From: an uncultured Bacilli bacterium
Lineage (GTDB): Bacteria; Bacillota_I; Bacilli_A; RF39; UBA660
Assembly (NCBI GenBank): GCA_947624475.1
Contig: CANQKK010000011.1
Span: forward strand, 1-12,273
Reading direction: 5' to 3'
Length of the DNA: 12,273 nucleotides
Shown: positions 6,203 through 12,273 of the stretch, piece by piece
Layout of the letters: each line of letters begins with the position of its first letter
How positions within the stretch are numbered: position 1 is the first letter of the stretch
Translations under genes and position numbers: made by a program
The notes under the pieces: generated by a model
Database searches by the model: none
The model's input: the letters and a program-made list of their open reading frames with translations, nothing else
Told to the model about the DNA's origin: nothing

Positions 6203-7411
6203 ATGGAAGAATTACTATCAGTAAAGTTAAGACCAAAATGTCTAAGTGATATTATTGGACAGGAGCATTTAGTAGGAAAAGGAAAAATATTATATAATTT
6301 AGTACAAAATAAAAAGTTGTTTTCGATGATTTTATATGGACATCCGGGAACTGGTAAGACGAGCATTGCGTCCGCTATTGCAAATGAACTTAATATGCGT
6401 TACCGTACTTTAAATGCTGTCGTTAATAATAAAAAGGACTTCGATATCGTCATCGAAGAGGCGAAACTCTATGATGGTATCATCTTAATCGTCGATGAAA
6501 TACACAGGTTAAATAAAGATAAACAAGATATTCTTCTTCCCTATTTGGAGAGTGGTCTTATTACTTTAATTGGAATGACGACTGCTAATCCATATCATGC
6601 TATTAATCCCGCTATTAGAAGTAGATGTCAGATGTTCGAACTAGAAGATTTGACGACCAATGATATTATTAAAGGTCTAAATAAGGCAATTAAGACAGAT
6701 TTTTTAGCGGGAATAAAAATAGATAATGATACGATTAGGTATATTGCTGAGATAAGTGGTACAGACCTTAGATATGCTTATAATTTACTCGAGATATCTT
6801 ACTATTTTGATAAGAGTAAAAAGGTCGACATCGATGTCGTTAAGAAGATTAATTCGAGACCTAATAATTTTCATGATAAAAATGGAGATGGCTACTATAA
6901 CGTTATTTCGGCTTTTCAGAAGTCAATTCGGGGAAGTGACGTCAATGCTGCCCTTCACTATCTTGCTAGATTAATCGATGCTGAAGATATCGATATCATA
7001 GTGCGAAGGCTATCGGTTATTGCCTACGAAGATATTGGACTTGCCAATCCTAGTGTCGGTCCAAAGGTCGATGCGGCGATTAATTCGGCTTTGAGACTCG
7101 GTCTTCCAGAGGCAAAAATTCCTCTTGCCGAAATAGTAATTGAACTTGCTCTATCGCCAAAGAGTAATTCGGCCGTAATGGCTATCGATTCGGCACTTAG
7201 TGACGTGCGAAGCGGTAATATTGGCGATGTTCCTAATCATTTGAAAAATCCATCTAGTGATTATAAATATCCTCATAATTATAAAAATAGTTACGTCAAA
7301 CAGCAGTATTTACCTGATAATTTATTGGGAAGAGAATATTATAAACCAAAGAATAATAAAAATGAAAAAGTCCTCGAAGAAGTACTAAATAAACTTAAAG
7401 AGTTACAATAA
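6203..7411 (+). CDS. rarA: Replication-associated recombination protein RarA (MgsA), AAA+ ATPase
   Basis: 402 residues. RarA is a clamp-loader-like AAA+ ATPase that works at stalled or gapped replication forks, interacting with SSB. Walker A GHPGTGKT is at 46-53, Walker B 'LIVDEIH' at 95-101 (D98, E99), the sensor-1 region 'TTANP' at 126-130, arginine-finger residues in 'AIRSRC' (137-142), and a sensor-2-like 'GTDLRYAYNLLE' at 186-197 where the common form is GDAR. The C-terminal RarA tetramerisation domain is clear from 'SAFQKSIRGSDVNAALHYLA' onward, with the family signature 'RRLSVIAYEDIGLANP'. It lacks the RuvB and DnaX accessory domains. The start ATG 6203 follows an AAAGGAG site. It converges with tcdA; the same two genes (yrvM, yrvN) are neighbours in B. 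subtilis, there codirectional as I recall. Confidence 0.93.
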   Translation: MEELLSVKLRPKCLSDIIGQEHLVGKGKILYNLVQNKKLFSMILYGHPGTGKTSIASAIANELNMRYRTLNAVVNNKKDFDIVIEEAKLYDGIILIVDEIHRLNKDKQDILLPYLESGLITLIGMTTANPYHAINPAIRSRCQMFELEDLTTNDIIKGLNKAIKTDFLAGIKIDNDTIRYIAEISGTDLRYAYNLLEISYYFDKSKKVDIDVVKKINSRPNNFHDKNGDGYYNVISAFQKSIRGSDVNAALHYLARLIDAEDIDIIVRRLSVIAYEDIGLANPSVGPKVDAAINSALRLGLPEAKIPLAEIVIELALSPKSNSAVMAIDSALSDVRSGNIGDVPNHLKNPSSDYKYPHNYKNSYVKQQYLPDNLLGREYYKPKNNKNEKVLEEVLNKLKELQ

Positions 7412-7442
7412 AAAATACCTTACTTTATGTAGGGTACTTTTA
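7411..7442. terminator. Bidirectional terminator between rarA and tcdA
   Basis: TACCTTAC (7416-7423) pairs with GTAGGGTA (7429-7436), 8 pairs including one G-U, with loop TTTAT. TTTTATTT follows on the plus strand, and TTTTT follows on the minus strand. Confidence 0.8.
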
Positions 7443-8114
7443 TTTAATAATATTATTTACGACATAAGATGCCGCTAGAATGCCTGCTGTACTTGGAACA
7501 AATATCATCGATGGAATAGAACTAGCACTCTTAACTTCTATTTGTTCGGAAGAAGATATGCACATTACTTTGCCTTTTATTTTTTCATCTTTGACATACT
7601 TACGAAGAATCTTGGATATTTTATCATAAGATGTATCTCTTATGTCACATATTCTTACTAACTCGGGATTTAATTTCTTACCCATGCCACAGACCGTCAA
7701 TAAATTAACTTTTTCTTCGTGACATTTTTTTATCAGTAATTTTTTTACGATAACAGTATCGCAAGCATCGATTATAAAGTCGTATTTCTCTTCAAAGAGA
7801 ATATCAATATTATCTTTAGTTATTTTCTCTTTAATCATCTTTACTTTGACATTTTTATTGATACTTAAAATTCTCTTTTTAAATTCTTCAACTTTTAATT
7901 TACCGATATTTTCGTTAGTTGCAATGATTTGTCTATTGATATTACTTACGTCAATTTTATCATAATCGGCGATCGTTATGTTTTCAATTCCGCTTCTTAC
8001 TAGGGATTCAATGGTATATCCTCCTACTCCACCTACTCCAAGTACGAGAATATTACTTTGTTTAATTTTATTATATTTTTCTTCGCCGATTAGGGATATT
8101 ATTCTATTATACAT
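7440..8114 (-). CDS. tcdA: tRNA threonylcarbamoyladenosine dehydratase TcdA (ThiF/E1-like)
   Basis: 224 residues, somewhat shorter than the roughly 250-270 of many relatives. TcdA uses ATP to dehydrate t6A at position 37 of ANN-decoding tRNAs to its cyclic form. The nucleotide-binding GVGGVGG is at 26-32, the ATP-binding D50 in 'TIADYDKIDVSNINRQ', with N60, R61 and Q62, K73 (in 'GKLKVE'), and 'DACDT' at 116-120. The N-terminal 'NRIISLIGEEKYNKI' and C-terminal 'FVPSTAGILAASYVV' are characteristic of TcdA as opposed to MoeB or ThiF, and no CxxC zinc pair is present. The start overlaps the upstream stop as TAATG (shared base 8114), and there is no recognisable ribosome site, so translation likely depends on coupling to the upstream gene. 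Confidence 0.88.
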   Translation of the reverse strand: MYNRIISLIGEEKYNKIKQSNILVLGVGGVGGYTIESLVRSGIENITIADYDKIDVSNINRQIIATNENIGKLKVEEFKKRILSINKNVKVKMIKEKITKDNIDILFEEKYDFIIDACDTVIVKKLLIKKCHEEKVNLLTVCGMGKKLNPELVRICDIRDTSYDKISKILRKYVKDEKIKGKVMCISSSEQIEVKSASSIPSMIFVPSTAGILAASYVVNNIIK

Positions 8115-8620
8115 TATTTCTTGTATTTGTAGGTGGGTACTTTTTCTTGAAAATTTTTCGTAAGCATACTTATTTCTTTATCATTTAAGAGCTCTTTATC
8201 TAAAATAAAGGCTCTTCCTTTATCGATATATAAGTAATAGGCATTTTCTATTTCGATTACTTTATATAAATCTTTATAACTGATAAATTCATTCTTCTCG
8301 GTCGATATCTTGAAATTATGTTCTTTAAATGTATATTTTATCTTGGTGTTTAGGACACTGTTTTGTCTTTTTCTTAATTTTTGAAAATTTAGCCAAGGTA
8401 TGAAACTGCTATTTATTTCGATTATTCCGAGAAGTGATATAACAAATGTTACGATGTCGATAGGAGTAATTTTATTTTTCGTAAAAAAATAAACGATAAT
8501 TATGAGAATTAAAATATTTACAGTAATACGAACTTTTTTTACTCGATCAAAATAGAAGTCTTTTAAAAATCTTTTCACTAATTTTTCATTATATGTAGTT
8601 GTGGTAGTTATTTCTTTCAT
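8114..8620 (-). CDS. YcxB-like membrane protein
   Basis: 168 residues from ATG 8620. The N-terminal 28 residues are polar and charged, then two membrane helices (about 31-47 and 51-69) with a short loop, a basic segment 'KLRKRQ' (81-86), and a C-terminal cytoplasmic domain of mixed strands ('YTFKEHNFKIST... ISYKDLYKVIEIENAYYLYID') typical of the YcxB-like family. The function of that family is not known. Start choice: GAGGTG (8630-8625) lies 4 bases before ATG 8620. The frame runs on upstream to a TTG near 8875, but that stretch is the 6S RNA gene and not protein-coding. It is cotranscribed with tcdA through a TAATG overlap. A possible extended -10, TGATATACT (8645-8637), and an inverted repeat that touches the ribosome site lie upstream. 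Confidence 0.75.
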   Translation of the reverse strand: MKEITTTTTYNEKLVKRFLKDFYFDRVKKVRITVNILILIIIVYFFTKNKITPIDIVTFVISLLGIIEINSSFIPWLNFQKLRKRQNSVLNTKIKYTFKEHNFKISTEKNEFISYKDLYKVIEIENAYYLYIDKGRAFILDKELLNDKEISMLTKNFQEKVPTYKYKK

Positions 8621-8627
8621 AGTACAC

Positions 8628-8654
8628 CTCGGATATAGTATATCATATATCGAG
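8628..8654 (-). promoter_or_regulatory. Inverted repeat at the ribosome site of the YcxB-like gene
   Basis: On the minus strand CTCGATATA (8654-8646) pairs with TATATCCGAG (8637-8628), one bulge, 8-base loop. The 3' arm ends in the first GAG of the GAGGTG ribosome site, so the stem could limit ribosome access. It also contains TGATATACT, a possible extended -10 box. The two readings conflict: if transcription starts downstream of this box, the hairpin is not transcribed. Confidence 0.35.
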
Positions 8655-8656
8655 AT

Positions 8657-8678
8657 AAAAAAAAAGACCCAGTGGATC
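8657..8678 (-). terminator. Terminator of the 6S RNA gene
   Basis: GATCC (8678-8674), loop ACT and GGGTC (8670-8666) form a 5-pair stem with one G-U, followed by nine T (8665-8657). In the mature RNA the same bases pair with the 5' end to make the closing stem. Confidence 0.75.
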
Positions 8679-8840
8679 GACTCTGTAAGATAAAACCCGC
8701 GGCGTTTGTCACAGGTGGGTGAACACAACAATCTAATTAGGATTCTTGGATAGAACCAAGCATTCAACACATAAATTGTATTAGTTCCCCAATTAATATC
8801 TTTAGTCGGTTTTATACAAAAGATGTCGCATCCTCTAGGT
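8666..8840 (-). ncRNA. ssrS: 6S RNA
   Basis: About 175 nt, typical of 6S RNA, which binds the sigma-A RNA polymerase holoenzyme as an open-promoter mimic. It is the most GC-rich non-coding patch in the window. Hand folding (nt 1 = base 8840): the two ends pair (ACCUAG/CUGGGU, GGAU/AUCC, CGAC/GUCG) and continue through UGUA/UACA and AUAAAACC (26-33) with GGUUUUAU (144-151). Then comes a large internal bubble (about 34-49 and 126-142), then an apical arm: UGGG-GAAC (50-57) with GUUC-A-CCCA (117-125), ACAAUUUA (62-69) with UAGAUUGU (106-113), and CUUGG (81-85) with CCAAG (92-96). This is the closing stem, central bubble and apical stem plan of 6S RNA. It has its own promoter and terminator. Its location between aspS and tcdA matches, from memory, B. 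subtilis bsrA (6S-1). No covariance search was possible. Confidence 0.82.
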
Positions 8841-8846
8841 AATTTA

Positions 8847-8875
8847 ATTATATCATGGAAGATACTTTTCGGCAA
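8847..8875 (-). promoter_or_regulatory. Promoter of the 6S RNA gene
   Basis: TTGCCG (8875-8870), a 17-base spacer ending in TGA, and a perfect TATAAT (8852-8847) make an extended -10 promoter. Transcription would start near 8840, exactly where the closing stem begins. Confidence 0.8.
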
Positions 8876-8909
8876 TAATTTTTAGTTTATTTGACAATAT
8901 TTATGACAA

Positions 8910-10496
8910 TTATTTTCCCTCTTCGACCGAACGTATTTTTTTCTTTGGTATGTTATTTTCTCTCTTTATTAAAGTGTAATTATTACTATCTTGAACTGTT
9001 TTATCAGTAATTATTAGTTTTTGATAGACACTTGGATTCGTTGCTATTTGAAAAGTGGCGCCGGAGAGTGTTTTTTCGATTATTTCATCTAGTGACCTAG
9101 CACCAAACTTTTCTTTAATTGCTAATCTTGCTATTGCTTCGATCGCCTCGTCGGTAACTTCAAGTTCTACTTGTTGATTTTTGAAAAATTCGATATTGGT
9201 ACGTAAGATTCCGTGAGGATTTTTAAGAATTTGGATAAACTCTGTGACCGAGAGTGAATTCATCTGAACGGTTATTGGGAATCTTCCTAAGAATTCGGGA
9301 AGCATGCCGTTATTTACAAAGTCTTCTTTAGTAAGTTCATGGTATTTTTTCTTTTCTTCTTTACTACTATTAAAGCCAATAATATTTTTCTTTTCTAAAT
9401 CGATATTAGACCAACTACCTCCGGCGATGACGAGAAGTTTTCCGGTATTAAATTCGACATTTTTACCTTTGTAGGTAACGGTAAATGTTCCGTCTTCAAT
9501 TAATTTTAATAGTCCTTCTTGAACGTCTTTCTGATTTACGGAAGAAGAGGCACCTTTATCGGATAATTTGTCGACTTCATCGATAATTAGAATACCGTTT
9601 TCGGCTCTTTTAAGATCACCATCTGCTCTTAACAGTAACTTTTCGAGCATGTCTTCGATATTTTGACCGATATATCCGGTAGCACTATATCTAGTAGCAT
9701 CGACGAGGACACAAGGGACATCGATTAGTTTACTTATGGCACGAAAGATCTCGGTTTTTCCGACAGCGGTCTGTCCGTTAATTAAAATATTTCGTGATTT
9801 ATCGTCGGAAAAATTATTATAGTGTTTCCATATTGCAGTAATAATTTTTTTGATTTGGTCATCTTGCCCTACTACTCTACTGGTAACAGCATTATATAAT
9901 AGTTCGGCATCAATTTTATTTTCTATTAAAGTATTACAACTATTTTCTTCGGCATTACCTTTTTCTTCTAGTAAATTTTTTTCTCTTTGAGAAACTTGAT
10001 CTTCCGTTGTAAATTCTATTTCATTTTTATTATTTTCTGATTCTATAATTGATATCGTTAGTTTTAAGACATCAGACATAAATCGTTCGTAATATTTAGT
10101 ATAGTACATTATCATATACGAGTCTATTAGTGGTTTTATACTTTTTTCTTCCTTTTTTGGTTTTATAAGGATAACCGGCGCTTCTGTCTCATCTTCGATA
10201 ATATATTCGTAAGTATTCTTTTGGTATTCATGGAGGACTACTTTTTTTAGTAGTGAAAGGGGTACTTTCGGATGCTCTTTTTGATAATTTTGAATATCAG
10301 TGCAAGAGAAGTAACCGTAAGAGGCAGGCTCTAAGATTATATGGTAATAGCCGGTTCCTTTGTTATCGATAAACATATCATTTTCTTCATCATAATTTCC
10401 TTTTTTTACGTCTACAGGAATGTACTCTAGTTTTCCATTTTGATAGTTTTTGGCTCTAAATATGATAGCCATTTCGTCATTTTTTTGTTTTCTCAT
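8910..10496 (-). CDS. ClpX-like AAA+ ATPase with an unrecognised N-terminal domain
   Basis: 528 residues, against about 420 for ClpX. The AAA+ core covers about 195-480: Walker A GQTAVGKT (241-248), pore loop GYIG (274-277, ClpX has GYVG), Walker B 'LIIDEVDK' (303-310), arginine finger R405 in 'EFLGRFP', and sensor 2 GAR (465-467). IGF at 373-375 is in the position of the ClpX loop that docks ClpP. Two ClpX hallmarks are missing: the N-terminal four-cysteine zinc domain, and the RKH loop, replaced by a shorter 'TYKGKNVEFN'. Residues 1-190 hold a domain I do not recognise (about 10-115), a Tyr-rich helical stretch (120-155) and an acidic linker. It is likely a ClpP-linked unfoldase with different substrate choice (inference). 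ATG 10496 follows GGGGGA; the gene is 18 bases after aspS and probably cotranscribed. No terminator is evident. Confidence 0.85.
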   Translation of the reverse strand: MRKQKNDEMAIIFRAKNYQNGKLEYIPVDVKKGNYDEENDMFIDNKGTGYYHIILEPASYGYFSCTDIQNYQKEHPKVPLSLLKKVVLHEYQKNTYEYIIEDETEAPVILIKPKKEEKSIKPLIDSYMIMYYTKYYERFMSDVLKLTISIIESENNKNEIEFTTEDQVSQREKNLLEEKGNAEENSCNTLIENKIDAELLYNAVTSRVVGQDDQIKKIITAIWKHYNNFSDDKSRNILINGQTAVGKTEIFRAISKLIDVPCVLVDATRYSATGYIGQNIEDMLEKLLLRADGDLKRAENGILIIDEVDKLSDKGASSSVNQKDVQEGLLKLIEDGTFTVTYKGKNVEFNTGKLLVIAGGSWSNIDLEKKNIIGFNSSKEEKKKYHELTKEDFVNNGMLPEFLGRFPITVQMNSLSVTEFIQILKNPHGILRTNIEFFKNQQVELEVTDEAIEAIARLAIKEKFGARSLDEIIEKTLSGATFQIATNPSVYQKLIITDKTVQDSNNYTLIKRENNIPKKKIRSVEEGK

Positions 10497-10514
10497 AACT
10501 TCCCCCTAGATTAG

Positions 10515-12257
10515 TTAATTTCTTATTTTTATATGTGTTTCTTGAAGTTGCTTTTCAAATACTTCCGATGGGCAACCCATCATGGCATCTGCTCCATTTG
10601 AGGCAAGTGGAAAGGCAACCATTTCTCTTATATTTTCTTCGTCTTTTAAAAGCATTAAAATTCTATCGATTCCTGGAGCCATTCCCGCGTGCGGTGGTGC
10701 TCCGTATTGGAAAGCAGTATATAGAGATTTGAATTTTGTCTCGACGTCTTTTTTGGTATATCCTGCTAGTTCGAAGAGTTTTTCCATAACTTCGATACTG
10801 TGATTTCGAACGGCACCGCTGGCCATTTCGTAACCATTACAAACAAAATCAAATTGGTATGCTAAAATATTCTCGAGATTATCTTCGGTTAGTGACTCTA
10901 AATTTGCCTGTGGCATACTAAATGGATTATGTCCAAAATCCCATTTTTCTTCTTCTTCGTTATATTCAAACATTGGAAAATCGTTTATAATACAAAATTC
11001 ATATCGATCTTTGTCGATTAGATTTAATTCTTCTCCCAATTTAGTACGAAGAAGACCCGCTAATTTATTTATGTTATTTTTTTCATCAGCAAGAATAAAG
11101 ATAGTACTATTTGGTTTGATATTTAAGTAGTCTATTAATTTGCTTCGAATATCATCATCTAAGAATTTATCGATCGAAGACTTAAAGGTTAAATCTTCTC
11201 CTACTTTGATATAAGATAGTCCCTTACCGCCACTATTTTTTATGTATTCTTCGATAGTCTTATACCAAGAATTAGATTTGTCGATATTACTTACGGTTAT
11301 GCTTCTTATCAGGCTCGTCTTGAATGGTTCAAAACTGCTCTTTGATAAAATATTTGTTATGTCTTCGATTACGAGAGGATTTCGTAAATCGGGTTTATCT
11401 GTTCCATACTTTAACATCGAAGTTTTATATGGTATTCTGACAAATGGTCTATTAGATACTTTTTTCTTACCGAAAGTAGTAAAAATTTGGTAGAAAACTT
11501 TTTCACCAACTTCGTAGATATCTTCGTCAGTAGCAAAGGACATTTCGAGGTCTAATTGATAGAATTCACCGTAGAGACGATCGCTTCGCGGATCCTCGTC
11601 TCTAAAACAAGGGGCTATTTGAAAGTATCGATCAAATCCCGAGCACATGAGAAGTTGCTTAAATATTTGGGGAGCCTGCGGAAGAGCATAAAATTTTCCT
11701 TTATATTTACGAGATGGAATAATAAAATCTCTTGCTCCTTCGGGAGATGATGCCGTAATAATTGGCGTTTGAATTTCAGTAAATTTCATCTCTTTCATTA
11801 TTTTTCTTATATAATCAATTACCTCGGTACGGAAGAGAATACGATCGTGAACGAGAGGATTACGAAGATCGAGGTAACGATATTTTAGTCTTGTATCTTC
11901 AAAAGCCTCAGTACTTCGCTTTACTTCAAATGGTAAAACGGGAAGTGATTTTCCAAGTACTTCGAGCGAAGATATTACTACTTCGACCTCTCCCGTCTTC
12001 ATATTGGGATTAGTCATTCCCTCTGCCCTTGCTCTTACAGTTCCAGTTACAGAAAGAGAACTCTCTCTCGTCAAATCTTTATATTTTTCGATGTCCTCAC
12101 TGATTAACTGAATTATTCCCGTCTCATCACGAAGCGTCATGAAGACGAGACTACCTAGATTTCTTTTGCTATCTAAAAAGCCGGCGACTTTTACTTCTTC
12201 ACCAATATTTTCTTTGCGAAGTTCACCGCAGTAAATAGTTCGATATTTGTTTTTCAT
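10515..12257 (-). CDS. aspS: Aspartyl-tRNA synthetase, bacterial type
   Basis: 580 residues, full length. It charges tRNA-Asp in the cytoplasm. The N-terminal OB-fold anticodon domain covers about 1-105; the class II catalytic core carries motif 1 ('QTPIITASSPEGARDF', about 163-178), motif 2 ('FRDEDPRSDR' then 'GEFYQLDLEMSF', 218-241) and motif 3 ('GMAPGIDRILML', 525-536). The GAD insertion lies at about 300-425, so this is the bacterial and not the archaeal type. The motif 2 loop reads DRLYGEFYQLD, one residue longer than the common DRQPEFTQID. Residue L34 and residue G80 sit at positions linked to tRNA discrimination and give a mixed signature. ATG 12257 follows a perfect AGGAGG (12267-12262), 4 bases away. 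The promoter and any hisS upstream are outside the window. It leads the run of minus-strand genes. Confidence 0.96.
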   Translation of the reverse strand: MKNKYRTIYCGELRKENIGEEVKVAGFLDSKRNLGSLVFMTLRDETGIIQLISEDIEKYKDLTRESSLSVTGTVRARAEGMTNPNMKTGEVEVVISSLEVLGKSLPVLPFEVKRSTEAFEDTRLKYRYLDLRNPLVHDRILFRTEVIDYIRKIMKEMKFTEIQTPIITASSPEGARDFIIPSRKYKGKFYALPQAPQIFKQLLMCSGFDRYFQIAPCFRDEDPRSDRLYGEFYQLDLEMSFATDEDIYEVGEKVFYQIFTTFGKKKVSNRPFVRIPYKTSMLKYGTDKPDLRNPLVIEDITNILSKSSFEPFKTSLIRSITVSNIDKSNSWYKTIEEYIKNSGGKGLSYIKVGEDLTFKSSIDKFLDDDIRSKLIDYLNIKPNSTIFILADEKNNINKLAGLLRTKLGEELNLIDKDRYEFCIINDFPMFEYNEEEEKWDFGHNPFSMPQANLESLTEDNLENILAYQFDFVCNGYEMASGAVRNHSIEVMEKLFELAGYTKKDVETKFKSLYTAFQYGAPPHAGMAPGIDRILMLLKDEENIREMVAFPLASNGADAMMGCPSEVFEKQLQETHIKIRN

Positions 12258-12273
12258 TTTACCTCCTAAATAA

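Noticed and set aside
8666..8840. Structured RNA as RNase P, tmRNA or SRP RNA
   Set aside because: Too short for RNase P or tmRNA and without their signature sequences; lacks the SRP GGAA-type apical motif. The single long rod with a central bubble fits 6S.
8621..8875. N-terminal extension of the YcxB-like protein, 85 residues from a TTG start
   Set aside because: No ribosome site at the TTG; it covers a promoter, a structured RNA and a nine-T terminator. ATG 8620 has a GAGGTG site.
8892..8908. Two TGACAAT copies 12 bases apart after the ClpX-like gene
   Set aside because: Short, in AT-rich DNA, without a matching promoter; treated as chance.
10535..11750. Plus-strand open frames opposite aspS
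   Set aside because: No ribosome sites or promoters; they are shadows of a clear synthetase gene on the other strand.

Overview
The window reads as chromosomal DNA of an AT-rich member of the Bacilli (Firmicutes), probably a small-genome, host-associated lineage close to the Mollicutes boundary. Evidence: strong AGGAGG-type ribosome sites, TTGAAA/TATAAT promoters often with a TGn extension, U-tailed hairpin terminators, and Firmicute gene families. TGA is used as a stop (xerD), so this is genetic code 11 and not the Mycoplasma code. I see no phage, IS, CRISPR, tRNA or rRNA sequence.

Layout. 1-474: 3' end of an unknown membrane-anchored protein (+), then a 48-residue Lys-rich membrane peptide (-). 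475-3170: a SpoIIM-family membrane protein, the tRNA thiolase MnmA, and an HTH protein with its own strong promoter and terminator (all +). 3170-3544: a very AT-rich gap of about 370 bases without a supported gene. 3545-6006: a 53-residue Asn/Ser/Cys/His protein (+) facing a phosphohexomutase and XerD-type recombinase pair (-). The two convergent genes share one palindrome that is both terminator and the last codons of each. 6007-6202: divergent promoter region. 6203-7411: RarA (+). 7416-12257, all on -: aspS, a ClpX-like ATPase, 6S RNA, a YcxB-like membrane protein and tcdA.

The most useful result is a 175-nt 6S RNA gene (8666-8840, -). It has a promoter, a U-tract terminator, and the closing stem, central bubble and apical stem expected of 6S RNA. 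A long reading frame with a TTG start runs through it and could hide it. Its place between aspS and tcdA-rarA matches, from memory, bsrA (6S-1) between aspS and yrvM-yrvN in Bacillus subtilis. MnmA belongs to the same ancestral neighbourhood there.

The most unusual protein is the ClpX-like ATPase. It keeps the AAA+ core and the IGF motif used to dock ClpP, but has lost the N-terminal zinc domain and the RKH loop and carries about 190 residues that I do not recognise. It may be a ClpP-partner unfoldase with changed substrate choice.

Functionally the window is housekeeping: tRNA charging and modification (AspRS, TcdA, MnmA), replication and recombination (RarA, XerD), global transcription control (6S RNA), proteolysis (ClpX-like) and envelope sugar supply (phosphohexomutase). 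Several start sites were moved downstream from the longest reading frame using ribosome sites or promoters.
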